From the NCBI GenBank assembly GCA_964035795.1, contig OZ038324.1, positions 7,752,792 to 7,816,791 of the forward strand: a DNA stretch of 64,000 bases, in the 5' to 3' direction. Below, piece by piece: positions 1-14,498 of this stretch. Every line of letters starts with the position of its first letter. Position 1 is the first letter of the stretch. The notes below the pieces were generated by a model, which was given only the letters and a program-made list of their open reading frames with translations, had not been told where the DNA came from and made no database searches. Made by a program: the position numbers and the translations under genes. The stretch is from Pterobdella sp. o SKG-2022. Taxonomy: Eukaryota; Annelida; Clitellata; Hirudinida; Piscicolidae.

Positions 1-413
1 AATATAATAATTGAATAAATAATAATGAAACCCTCATGAATGTCACAATAATATTACGGCACGTGATGTTTGAAAGACGCTAAATATACAATGATGACCT
101 GCTCAATTCAAGACGCCCTCTCAATTAGTTTTTAAACATGGTAGCCATTTAGAAATTTACTTTTAGTTTCATATTCATTTCTTAGTTTTTAGCAAAAAGG
201 TATTATTTGAAGAGGGATGGAGTATTGATATTATTGTAATAACAATATAAATATTGAAATTATAATATAATGACAATACTGTTACTATTACTGTTACTAT
301 TAATATGACTAACAAAAATGATAATAATAAATATAAGAGTATTCACAATAGCAGTAATGATAAAAATAGAATTTTTCAGAATAAAAATAATAGTATTCAC
401 AGTAACAATAAAA

Positions 414-618
414 AGAAAAATAATAAAAAATAATAACAAAAATAATAAAAATAATAACAAAAATAATAAAAATAATAATGCAAATAATTAAAAAAATAAT
501 AAAAATAATAACAAAAATAATAAAAATAATAACAAAAATAATAAAAAGAATAATGCAAATAATAAAAATAATAACAAAAATAATAAAAATAATAATGCAA
601 ATAATAAAAATAATAACA
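414..618. repeat. Interrupted AAT/AAC microsatellite
   Basis: Runs of AATAAA, AATAAC and AATAATGC alternate semi-regularly, giving a higher-order repeat of roughly 50 to 60 bases in which a GCAAAT step recurs. It is an older, degenerate relative of the purer ATA array just downstream. Confidence 0.7.
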
Positions 619-713
619 AACACAGCGACAATCACGAGTGAGAGGCCTAGGAGCATAATTGCTACCACCATCACCATGTTTGTCTTCAATAATAATCATA
701 ATAGTTTTATTAA

Positions 714-914
<201 letters not shown>

Positions 915-1401
915 TAGTAATTAAGTATAATGGAATATTGGCATTTAATCAAGTATCTATATTAATTTGTTTGTCTGTGTGTAGATATGTATGTGTGTTT
1001 CATTATGCGTTTGTGCTTGTGTTTTTAAACTTTTTTGTCTTTCCAAGGTTTTTTAAATTCTATGCACAGGTTGAGCATTAATGAAAGCAATGCAAACTTT
1101 GGGAAAACAAAATTTTTATGGAAAAAACCAAGCACACTTGTTACTGCTTAAAATGGTTAATTGTTGATGCTTTGTTATAGCTTTAGAAAATTACTGTTGA
1201 CATAACATACAACCATGATTCTTAAGCATAAACTGTTATAACAGTGGAAACAATCATTCGTATATACAAAACATACAGACTTTTACAAGAAAGACAGTAT
1301 AAAGAAGATACAAATGATGTGTTTGAAATTTTTGAAGTTTTGCAAGTGTGTTGTGATGTGGTGATGATGAATGGGCGTAGATCCTACAGGTAGAACTATA
1401 A

Positions 1402-1512
1402 TGGGTGGATGGATGGGTGGGTTGGGACAGGGATGGATGGATGAATGAATGGATAGATGGATGGATGGGTTGTGGAGATAGATGGATGAATGAGTGAGTG
1501 AATGGATGGATG
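1402..1512. repeat. TGGA-type degenerate tetranucleotide repeat
   Basis: Variants of GGATGGAT, GGGT and GAATGAAT in tandem. Similar arrays recur at about 2050-2140, 5213-5297, 6893-7030 and 12436-12640, always G-rich on the plus strand. Confidence 0.75.
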
Positions 1513-2049
1513 GGTAAAAAATGCGTTCTTTAAAAAGATTCGTGAAGCAATGAATTAATAAATAAATAGGTGGTTGGATTATATAAAAAAATAAAATAAC
1601 TGCTGTAAGGGTGGATGTTTCTAAGAATCTTTGATAAACATATGAATGGTTAGTGAGTTAAAAATAATTCTAGCAACAAAAATTTTAAAAATTTTTATTT
1701 ATAGTTATAATTATTAATTGGAAAACATAAACGCTGCGCGCACAAAACAATCCCGATGAGGCTTGTAAACATCTAGAATAAATCTTTATACACGCACACA
1801 CAAACAAACAAATCACATGCAATTACATACATATGAATATGTATTTAGATACAAGTTAGTAAACATTGAAAAATGAATAAATATATGTATATAATAATAT
1901 ATGTAAAAAGAGAAATACACACAAGCTAACACACACAGACAGAGGGGCTGTTAAGAGTATGTTAGACCTGATCAGAAGATTAGCAGGTCAAAAAGCTTCA
2001 TTAAGAAGTTAAAGTGGTTTGTAAGGTTACCTTTGAAGCAGTTGTAAAA

Positions 2050-2140
2050 TGATGGATGGGTGGAGGAATGGTGGATGGGTGTAAGAATGGTGGATGGGTG
2101 GATGACTGGTGGTTGGGTGGAGGAATGGTGGATTGATGGG
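2050..2140. repeat. TGGA-type degenerate repeat
   Basis: Repeats of a roughly 14 to 20 base unit containing GGTGGATGGGTG and GGAATGGTGG. Same family as the array near 1.4 kb. Confidence 0.65.
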
Positions 2141-2382
2141 GATGTTGAAAGGTGGTAAAAAAGTGAGTGGTACAAAGATGGTTAGTAGATGGAAGAACAG
2201 ATAGTTATGCTGTTGTGATAAAAAAAAACTAATGGATTAGTGGTGAGTTGATAGTTGGCGGCTGTAGGCATCCATATTGAATTAATACTTGGTAGGGGAA
2301 GGAATATATTAGTGGTGGGTTGGTGGGTGGGTGATGATTTATGAATGACGTAAGGATAATGGGGAGAAAAGAGAAGTTTGAA

Positions 2383-3741
2383 CTATGATGATGAGTTTTG
2401 AGTAGATAGATGTGTGGAAAGGGATGGGGGGTGAGTGTAGTGTAGGTGCATGAAGGAAACGCTAATAAGAAACTTAAAAACTTCAACAACAACAACAACA
2501 ACAATAACAACAAAAATCTCAACCACTTCAACAACAACCTCATTCTTGTCCACACAGATAGCCATCTCGACCAGCTCTGTTTCATGGTTCTCCTTCATAT
2601 AACTCACTGTTGCTGTGTGCAGTCGTAACCTCGATCCAATTTTCTTCTTTTTTTTTTTTTTTTCTTGTTTTTTTATTTTTTTTGGCGTTTGTTTTACATC
2701 TTCGTCTACGTATGTTGTTTTCATTATATTGTTGTTTTCGTCTTTGTTTTCAAAGATCTCTTTTTTTATGATCTCTTCTTCCGATTTGACTTTATCATAG
2801 TCGAAAAATCGGTTACAATTTTCACCATACCCCATTTTCTCCCCACCTACATACCCCTTCTCACCTTCATCACCGCTTCCGTAATATACCTTCTTCACAA
2901 CATCATCGCCATCTTTCTTATCTTTTCCATTATCACCCACCCTATCAACCGCCATTTCACTTTTAAAGGTTAGCTTTTGTTCGTTTTTATGAAAATTCTC
3001 ATTTTTTTTTATCGTCTCTTCTTGCTCGATTTTAGTTGATAATCTTTCCACATTTTTATTCGGCGTGGATGATGATGAAGAAGAAGATGATGGCGGGAAT
3101 GATGATGATATGACATCACCATTATGTTTCAGTGGTTCTTTGTCATCCTTATTATCGTTCGATAAGAACCCGTTTGCAATCTTTTCTGTACTATTAACTT
3201 TATTAATATGATAATCATCATCATCATCATTATTATTATTATTATTATTATTATTGTTATTTATATTGTTATTATAGTATAAATTGTTGTTGGTGTTGTG
3301 GAGGAAGTCTGAGAAGGTAAGTTTCTCGACGGGGATTGTTGTGTCTTTGTTTAAGTAAACCAGTGTACCTTTGGTGAACAAGTTTTGTCTGTTGGGTTGT
3401 TGTAATTGTTGCCGTTGTTGTTGAGTGTGATGTTTTTCATGTTGTTGTTGGTTTTGGTGGGAGTGTTGATGGAGGTGAAAGGGTTGTTGTTGTTGATTTT
3501 GTTGTTCAAATTTGTTGAGAGAATTTTGTTTTTCAACTTTTGTTGCAAAATTTTTTCTTTCTAGATTTTCTTTATCTTTTTTATCGTAGTTATCTATATT
3601 ACCACTACTACTATAATTTTTTTTATCATTAATAAAATATGTATTATTATTCTTTGCATTGTTGGTTATTTTATTGTTGCTTATAGGTGTTGTTGTCAAA
3701 AGAGATGCTTTTGTTGTTGTTACCGATGAACGAGATGATGG

Positions 3742-3773
<32 letters not shown>

Positions 3774-4407
3774 GTGATGATGATAATGATGATGAGGAGG
3801 ATGGTGGTGACGATGATGATTCTTTATTTATAATTTTTTTCTCTTCTTTTTTCGTTGCATCGTTTAACGTACTAAAAAAGTTACCACACCTATTTTCATT
3901 GTTTGTTATATTGTTATTTTTGTTATTATTATTATTATAAAATTTAGATATAACAAAAGATTGGCTGACTTTATGTTCTTTCCTGCCCATAAAATATTTA
4001 TCGCTTACAGAGTTGTTGCCGTTGTTAGTGTTATTATTATTCTTATTCTTATTATTATTGTTTAAATTTTTATACGAATTTTCACTTTTTTCATTTTTTT
4101 TGTTATTATTTCCACTTTTCTCATTTGAACAACCTATTTCCTCTTTTTTGACGTCATTGTTGTTAGTTATATTAGTGATGTCACTTTTGGGATTGTTATC
4201 ATTATTTTTGCTATTTATATATGCATTGGTATTTTTTATATTATATTTATATTCATTATTATCATTGTTATTATTTATGATGAGATTATTGTTCTTATTA
4301 TTATTTTTGTTTTTGCACTCTTGACTTTCACTGGCTAACTCTTTCTGATGAAAATCTACAAAAAAATTTGATTTTTCGACGTTAGTCGTGATGCAGGATG
4401 TCTTTAT

Positions 4408-4500
<93 letters not shown>

Positions 4501-5346
4501 TATATTTTTATCTTTACTATTATTATTTTTATCATTCTTTTCATCGTGATTATTCATATTTTTATCGTTATTATTTTTATTATTATTGTTTATGTTTTTG
4601 TTTACATAATTGTGTTGAAAAGGATTTTGGTCAAAGTTACTAATGTTGTTGAGGTTTAGGATGTGTTTTTGTTGGTTTGTGTCATTATATGTGTCTTTGT
4701 ATGCCTCTTTGTTTATTTCATTGTTGTTTATAGCTGCTTTGTTGTTTATATACTTATTATTATTGTTTGTATTATTCATATTTTTGTTGTTGTTATTATT
4801 GCTATTATAGTTATTTTTATTATTGTCGTCAAAAACTAATAGATCATCATCAATCTTGGCTTTTTTTGACACTGACTCTTCCCTGTCAGTATCATCAATT
4901 TTGTTTAAGTGTTGAATTTTCTCCATGGGTTTTTTTGGCTGTTGTTTTTGTTGAGCAACAAATTGATCAACATGTTGTAGCTGTTGTTGATGATGTTGTT
5001 GTAGTTGGTGTTGCTGTTGGTTTTTTTGTTGCTGATGTTGTTGGAAAACCTTCCAATCAAAGTTCTTGAAATGTTGAGACAGGTTGCGTTGTTGCAGGAA
5101 AGAATGTTGAAGTTGTCGTTGTTGCAGTCGTGCAGCAACAATCATCAACTCATGTTGCTGTTTCAACTGACACATGTAGTGAGAATAATATGGAGAAGAT
5201 GCTAGACTAGGAGGGATAGATGGGTGGAAGAATGAGGGATGAATGGATGGACGGATGGGTGGGTGGATGGAAGAATGGATGGGTGGATGGTTGGATGTTT
5301 TAAAGAAAGAGGATAAGACATCCTTCGAGTCTTCTTTCTTTGACAT
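2383..5346 (-). CDS. Asn/Gln/Ser-rich low-complexity protein, unknown function
   Basis: An uninterrupted 987-codon frame starting MSKKEDSKDVLSSFF. In order it has a Pro/His/Ser stretch encoded by a TGGA-type repeat, a Gln-rich segment (about residues 60-130), an acidic/basic segment containing SKKAKIDDDLLVF, long Asn tracts including one of about 30 pure AAT codons, a Ser/Pro tract, a second Gln/His tract, and a Lys-rich segment ending near HETELVEMAICVDKNE. The last 50 or so codons read a GTT repeat and look non-coding, so a splice donor probably lies near 2485. Non-repetitive islands with mixed composition, and survival of the frame through several different repeats, argue for a real exon. 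The composition resembles nuclear cofactors, but I recognise no domain. It could be a chance frame stabilised by microsatellites. Confidence 0.45.
4412..4501. repeat. Pure (ATT)n inside the Asn-rich frame
   Basis: About 30 uninterrupted ATT units, read as AAT (Asn) on the minus strand. Lack of synonymous interruptions points to recent slippage growth rather than an old selected poly-Asn tract. Confidence 0.85.
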
Positions 5347-6240
5347 GGCTTGTCTGTGGTGAGAAGAAGGATGAGTGGTAATATAATGAAAACATTGATG
5401 ATAAAATAATAATAATGAAAATAATAGTTAATTTTATAATAATAATAATATAAACAAAAATAATTATGAGAATAATAATAAGAATAAAAAGAATAAAAGC
5501 TTCTCAGTTATCGTTAAATGGATGTAACAGGGTGTAACATTTCCATAACAACAACATGCCAATAATAAGGCATATAAAAAAATAAAAACAATAATATTAA
5601 TAATTTTTGTTTTTGTTTTTGGTAATGTAGTTGTTCTATGAAAGCAATAAAAATTGAATGCTGATAGCTTATAATGAAAATTATTGAAACAAATAAATAA
5701 GAAACAATATCAATAATAAAAATAAAAAATAATGAATAATAAAAATATTAAATAATAAATAATAAAAATAAAATAAATATTAAAAATAAACAAAATAACA
5801 ATAAAAATAATAATAGGAGGGTGATGGAGCTTCAAGAATGCACAAGTTGAGACGGTGTATCAGGTTGTGGTGCTGATAATAGTCTTTATAATAATAAAAA
5901 TAATAATAAATAAGAAAATAACAACAATAAAAGATAAGGGATAACAATAAAATAATAACAATGATAAAGAATGTACTAGAAGAGAATAAGAAAGGAATAG
6001 GAGAATAATGATGGAAGATTAATAATAGGAATATAATATGAATCAATTTTCATTTAAAATATTAATTTTTGATAACAATAATAAACATTGGTGAAAACAA
6101 TGACGTTATCAGAATTCAATACAAGAAGTTATAATGAGTAACACCGGGTGATCATAATAGTAGGAAACAGTGCTGAAAAGATGAAGTACATGGAAAATGT
6201 GGGAAAGATTGTGTGGAAAAAGAAAAAGGTAGGTGAAAAA
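5347..6240. other. AT-rich spacer upstream of the Asn-rich frame
   Basis: A-rich DNA with many AATAA words and no exon-like segment. It would hold the promoter and 5' leader of the minus-strand Asn-rich gene if that gene is real, but no clear core promoter was identified. Confidence 0.5.
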
Positions 6241-6720
<480 letters not shown>

Positions 6721-6854
6721 AAGATGAATTTAATTAGGATGAAATGAAGGAGGAGAAAAGGGAAAATAAAAAAAAGACGATGATGATGATAGTAATGATA
6801 ATGATGGTGAGTTTTACGGTTTTGAATGTGGGAACCCGGATAATTAAATAACAA

Positions 6855-9085
6855 GGCGATGAGTGAGTTGGTTAGTTCTTATGATTCTTTGTGATGGGTG
6901 GATGGATGCATGGATGAAAAGCCTGGTGAATAAATGGATAGATAAATGCTATAATAAGTGAATAAATTAATAAACCGTTGGATAAATTTGAAAAGATAGA
7001 TTGATGGTTTAACAAATGATGGATGGACAAGCAGTTGAATGGATTGATGAAAAGGTACTATGGTAGAATAAATATTATAACATGAAACAGATAGATACAA
7101 GAATAAAGTACTTTTGGAACTACAACTGAATAAAACCACCTACCCGAGAAGATTCAATTGAAAATATTCACAAACATTTCAACAACTTGTAAGTCTATTT
7201 TAAAATTATTTCTATAAATTTAAACAGTTTATTTGATTTTTATAATTTTTATTTATAAAAATATATTTTTCTAAATTTTTGAACAATTTTCAAAATAGAA
7301 TTTGATAATGAAATGCACTAACTGGCGAATCTTATAAAATCTAAAAATACCATGTATAAAACATTCAAACCATTTCATTGGGCAAAAAAATTTTCAGCTC
7401 CACCTTTTTAATTTTTAAACCAATAGAAACACAGAACTAAAGCATTCATTCGTCACAGAATTGATTTGTTATGTTTCGAGACACATTGCTTAATAAATCA
7501 AAACAAAACAATAATAATAAATTTTTTAAAAATATAATAAAATCAAAATTTCAATAAAAAAACAATATTATTAAAAAACATTGGAACATACATAGAGTTT
7601 CAGTAGTCAACCCTAGACTCAAAACGAAAAAATGAAACAAAAACAAGAAATTTTATGAACCTCACACAGAGGTCCACGTGGAGTAGCAGCTGTGGAAACT
7701 ATCAATTGCGCCACAAAACCCCAGTTAGGGCAGACCTAATGGTTGACTTAGTTACTATCTACACAAAGGTTTGATCGCAGAAGTTTCTAGAAAGCTCTAG
7801 CAGTCCAGTGCTTAGTATAGAATTTGTGCTTTCCATGTTAATAATCCAACTTAAAAAAGAATTTTATGCTATCATTTGCTTTTTATCGTTGATTAAATGG
7901 TTATTATCGATATTATCAACTTTTTTTTGATGAAAACATTGTAAGCTAAAAGTTTATTTTTTTATTTTTGTTATTATTATTATTTTTAGCTTCAGATTAT
8001 TGATTTTTTTACTTATATAATATTGTTATTATTATTTTTTTTATTGTTATCAACTTATTATTGTTTTTATTATTAATCTCAACCCAGGAACACGGCACTA
8101 AAACCAACTTGATACAGATATCACCTCTGTTGGCATTTTTATGATGTTCCACACATCCCTAAGTTTGTTTGCTTGTTTGTTTCTTTGTTTGTTTTTGTTT
8201 GTTTCTCCATTCGTTTGTTCGTTTTTTTGTTTGTTTGTATTCTTGCATTTGTTCTTACATCCTGTATAAAATTTTCTTCTATGTAAGAGTTAAACAAAAT
8301 TATCTTTTTATAGAACCATCAAAAACAACACATAAATGCACCAACTTTTAAAACTATATAAAAATAACAATAAGCAACAATAACATATCATTAAATAAAT
8401 AAATTCAAAAATAAATTTTCTTAAAAATTGAAAAATTAATTTGAAAAATTTTAAAAGTTGATATCAGGATTTTCATATCATCATATAAATAATAACAACA
8501 ATAGCAGCCTTGTTTATTATTATTATTATTATTCATTTTAATAATAATATTATTATTGCTAACATCATTATTATTATTGTTTTATTAATAATAGAAACAA
8601 TAAGAGCGGCACCCGCAGACGCCTGTCTAATTCGTGATTTATCACTTTTATTATCACCATCAATTATTCAAACATTACTTCGAGCTATAACAACAATAAA
8701 AATTATATTATCTTTATTATTTTTATTATTATTATTGTTATTATTATTGATATTATTGTTATTATTATTGATATTAGTGTTATTGATTTTATTTTTATTG
8801 TTAAATATATTCTCATTACTTTCATAAGTCTTATCAATATTACTTTTGTCTTTTTCCTGTTTTTCCAATAATTATGACTCAAAAATTTTTTTTAATCTTT
8901 TTTGAAAGTGATGGCTTAATAATATTTTTTTATTTTTTAAATATTTAAAATTTTTTTTAAAATAATCGATACATCAGGCTTAGATGGCAAATGGCTGTAT
9001 GTCGTGATGAGGCTTATGAGGTTTCAGTGATATTTCTTGTGATTTATTTCTTTGTTAAGTGTTAATTAATTAATTAACCTGTTGA
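6855..9085. other. AT-rich intergenic DNA
   Basis: Contains another TGGA-type array near 6893-7030, then A-rich and T-rich DNA. A relatively GC-rich island at about 7650-7810 (containing GGTCCACGTGGAG) stands out from its surroundings but matches nothing I recognise. Frames in the T-rich DNA near 8.2 and 8.5 kb have no protein-like composition. Confidence 0.5.

Positions 9086-9177
<92 letters not shown>
9086..9177. repeat. Pure (CTA)n microsatellite
   Basis: About 30 uninterrupted CTA units, immediately followed by a possible 3' splice site and an open exon-like segment. Confidence 0.9.
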
Positions 9178-9179
<2 letters not shown>

Positions 9180-9211
9180 TAAAAACAATTAAATTATATT
9201 CATATTTACAG

Positions 9212-9371
9212 AGATTTTGAAAGAACTTTCAAGAGCCAGGAAATGCGCAGAGATAAGGAAGATGGAGCAACAATGAAAAATGATGAGTGTTATCATGAAG
9301 GCATGAAAAATTATGGAAGTGATGAAGATGATGAAAAAAGAAAAAAACAAATAAAAATAAAAATTAAGTAA
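9212..9371 (+). CDS. Possible orphan terminal exon
   Basis: A pyrimidine-poor but canonical acceptor (TTTACAG) precedes a frame that opens in phase and runs 52 codons to a TAA. It begins DFERTFKSQEMRRDKED and ends in a Lys-rich tail. Composition is protein-like and not repetitive until the last 20 codons. No upstream exon, donor or homologue was recognised, so it may be chance or a remnant of a gene whose other exons lie elsewhere. Confidence 0.22.
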
Positions 9372-10862
<1,491 letters not shown>

Positions 10863-11464
10863 TGTGTTTGTGTGTTTGTAGGCGTGTAAGTGGTAGGGGG
10901 TGAAAAGGTTGAGATGCAAGGCAAATGAGGTTGTTTTTCTCACGTGCGTATTTACCTATGTATGTTCTTTAAACATGTGTTTGCTTTATTTGATGTGTTT
11001 TGTGTGTTTTTCAATTATTAATAGTTATTCATGTGTTGTTTTGGAACGCTCATGTCCTATAGTCTTCATGATGTGTGTTTGTGTGTTTCTTAATGTGTGG
11101 TCTTTTAAGTTTTATGTTTTTGATTTTTTTAGGATTATGTGTTTTTATGGCATGTGTTTTTATTTTTTTTTGTGATTTTGCTTTTTTTAATGTTTTTTAT
11201 TGTTTTGATTGTTATGTATTTTTGTTCATGTGCTTTTGTTTATTATGTGTTTTTGTATATTATGTATTACTCAATTTGTGTTTGTTTGGTCTGTTGCATC
11301 ATGTGTTATATGTGTGCTGATTACTCTTAAGAGTCTCTCACACTCACTTTAAAAGCATTCTATAATTTTTTGTGTTGAAAGATTATTATGATGATGAGGT
11401 TAATGATGATGAGAATGAGGATGATGATGGGAGTGATGATGGTAGTGGTGGTGATGAAGATTGT

Positions 11465-11728
11465 GATGATGATGATGATCGTTGTTGTTGTTGTTGAGCG
11501 CCAGCTTCTAAAAACTTTTCCGACACTGTGGAGCGAGTACCGAAAGAAACTTGCAGCTTCGAGTTGTTTGTGACTTTTGGTGAGCAGCGATAAAACTGAT
11601 GGATGAATTCTCGAAATGCTTTGTGGTTGGAAGCTGACGTGGTTCAGAACCTCTTCGACACTCCTGTTGGAGTGCACACTCGGCACCACGAGAAGGTGGG
11701 TTCTTCCGCCGAGCTGATGATGATGATG
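11465..11728 (-). mobile_element. Dispersed 222-base element, copy A
   Basis: The core at 11496-11717 is moderately GC-rich and bounded by (GAT)n(GTT)n on one side and (GAT)n on the other. A second copy lies inverted at 49574-49797, about 96% identical by eye. The minus strand of both copies opens a common frame containing SVHSNRSVEEVLNHVSF and LLTKSHKQLEAASFFRYSL, but a 2-base indel shifts the frame near its end in one copy. I cannot name the family. It resembles a short non-autonomous or 3'-truncated retroelement that carries or targets trinucleotide repeats. Confidence 0.65.
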
Positions 11729-11887
11729 GGTGTGGTGATGATGATGATGATTATTTTGATAGTAATAACCCACCAATTAATAACTTAAAGCAAATAACAA
11801 TAAATATAGATGCATGAATAATGAATAAAAATGTTTGAAAGTCGATTCAGATAAAATTGAATTTTGTCCAAAGGATTAATTGTTGTG

Positions 11888-12006
11888 TGGTGGAATATAA
11901 ATATGGGGGAATATAAATATGGGGGAATATAAATATGGGGGAATATAAATATGGGGGAATATAAATATGGGGGAATATAAATATGGGAGAATATAAATAT
12001 GGGGGA
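11888..12006. repeat. 16-base minisatellite
   Basis: About seven to eight nearly perfect head-to-tail copies of GGGGGAATATAAATAT, with a single G to A change in the penultimate unit. Each unit carries a TATAAATA core followed by a G run. Confidence 0.9.
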
Positions 12007-13952
12007 ATGTTGATGATGAAAATGTCTGGATTTATGGAAACTAGCAAAACAAACAATTTCATTAAAAAATAGATAAATAAAAATAAGGGAAACAAATAAA
12101 AAAAATAAATGCAGGGAAATATGAAATATTAGAATAGATTGATAATAATAATCTAATAATATCAAAATAATAATAATAATAAGAATAATAATAATAATAA
12201 ATGATATAAGGATAATGAAAACAATAAAGTTAGTGGGAAAATGAAGCAAGATAAAAGGAGAAGCATGGATTGTTGGATTCATTTTCACAAATGAAGGAAG
12301 AAAAATTGTTTTAACTTAAGTTTATTTTTAAAAATTTTTTGTTCTTTGTTGTTATAAATTGATTTCGGGTTGCAGCAAAATGGATAAATTTTTGATTTTA
12401 TGGATTATATTCTTTACTCTGTGTAAGTTTTGTGAATGTTGGGTGGATGGTGGATAATGATGGTTGGATGGTGATGATGGGTGGATGGGTGGATGAAGAG
12501 TGCGGTAAAGATAAATGATGGATAGATGAATAGGTGGTAATGATGGGTAGATTATGATGGATGAATAATGAATCTAAGATGAATGGATAAATAGATAAAT
12601 GATTTTGGAGTGATTGGCAGATGGATGGATGGTGGAGAGATGGAGAGATGGGTGATGATAAAATAAAAAAAATTAAAAAAATGAATTAGTGAAAAAACAA
12701 AAATAAAAAACTAATACATATATAATTGAAAAAATGATTAGTCTGAAAGAGAATATACTGCAAGATAAGAAAGCGTATAAAATAATCTTCACCTTCAAAT
12801 TTATTCAAAAAGCATGAAATGGAAATAAAAATAAAAAAAAATGAAAATTTAATAATAATAATAATAATAATAATAGGAGAATAATAGAAAAAATAAATAA
12901 ATAATAAACTATAGCGTATTTTTTTGCACATTAACTATATTATATTTCTGTTAGTGGATCATTAATTCAAGAATTTTTAGAATATATATCTGAATTAAGT
13001 TGATTTATAAGAAAAAAGAGCTAATTGATTTATAAGAAAAAAACTGAATTATGTAAATCACGGATGAATATTTATACTCTTCAAGCTGTGAGTCCATGGT
13101 GAATTTTGTTTGTATCTTTTTGGGTGTATGCGTGTGTTTTGGTGATTAAATGTTTAGATACGTGTGTTCATTTATGTTTGTACATGTGTGAGAATACTTG
13201 TGGATGGGATGAGAATATGAAGGAAGGCTGTTACAATAGAAGTTTGCATAACAACAATAATAAAAATATATAATAAACAAAAAAAATAATAATAAAAATA
13301 TATAATAAACAACAAAAGTAATAACAACTTATAATGTTTTTACTACAAACCAACTCTCAACAAAATAATAAAAACTGGAAAATTAGACCCAATTAAATAT
13401 CAATAATACGATAAATAAACAAAAAATGAAATCAAATAAAAAAAATAAATCATAATAGAATAAAAAGAATAAGAATTAATATAAACAATAATAAGAACAA
13501 AAGAACACATGCTGAAGTTTCCAGAAAGTTTATGCAGAAAATGAAGCAACCCGCTTCATCGTTTCCTGGCTATCAACTCACAAACACACATAAACATACG
13601 GAATCACACATATAAACACATGTAACCACACATATAAGATAAATAAACACATAAACAAATATAATCATACGGAATCACGCACAAAAACACACGTAAACTT
13701 ACATAAGATAAGTAAACACGTTCTAAAAACATATAAGAAAAAATGAACACTCGCATTATTACACATAATTAAATACAATAACACATAAACACAAATAGCC
13801 ATACTTAAAAACACATATTAAACAAGTAAACACATATAGACACACGCTAAAAATAAAAAATAAACAAAAATCTAACACGCTAAATATGGAAGTATCAATT
13901 ACCCATCCAAAAATATACCCTGGAAACAAAACACACATGCCACACATAACTC
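12007..13952. other. Repeat-rich DNA upstream of the CSPG4-like gene
   Basis: Contains a TGGA-type array (about 12436-12640), AAT-type runs and CACATA-type degenerate repeats (13.56-13.95 kb). Apart from a possible signal-peptide exon at 12380, no laminin-G-like or other exon was seen, although the downstream gene would be expected to have one. Confidence 0.45.
12380..12422 (+). CDS. Possible signal-peptide first exon
   Basis: ATG in a favourable context (CAAAATGG) opens MDKFLILWIIFFTL, a typical short hydrophobic secretion signal, and is followed at once by a consensus donor (GTGTAAGTT). It has the right strand and order to be the first coding exon of the CSPG4-like gene 2 kb downstream. 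The intervening laminin-G exons that family members have were not found, so the link is speculative. Confidence 0.25.
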
Positions 13953-14488
<536 letters not shown>

Positions 14489-14498
14489 AACACGAACA

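Noticed and set aside
3659..5205. Several plus-strand frames rich in Leu, Phe, Tyr or Asp
   Set aside because: Shadows of the Asn/Gln-rich minus-strand frame.
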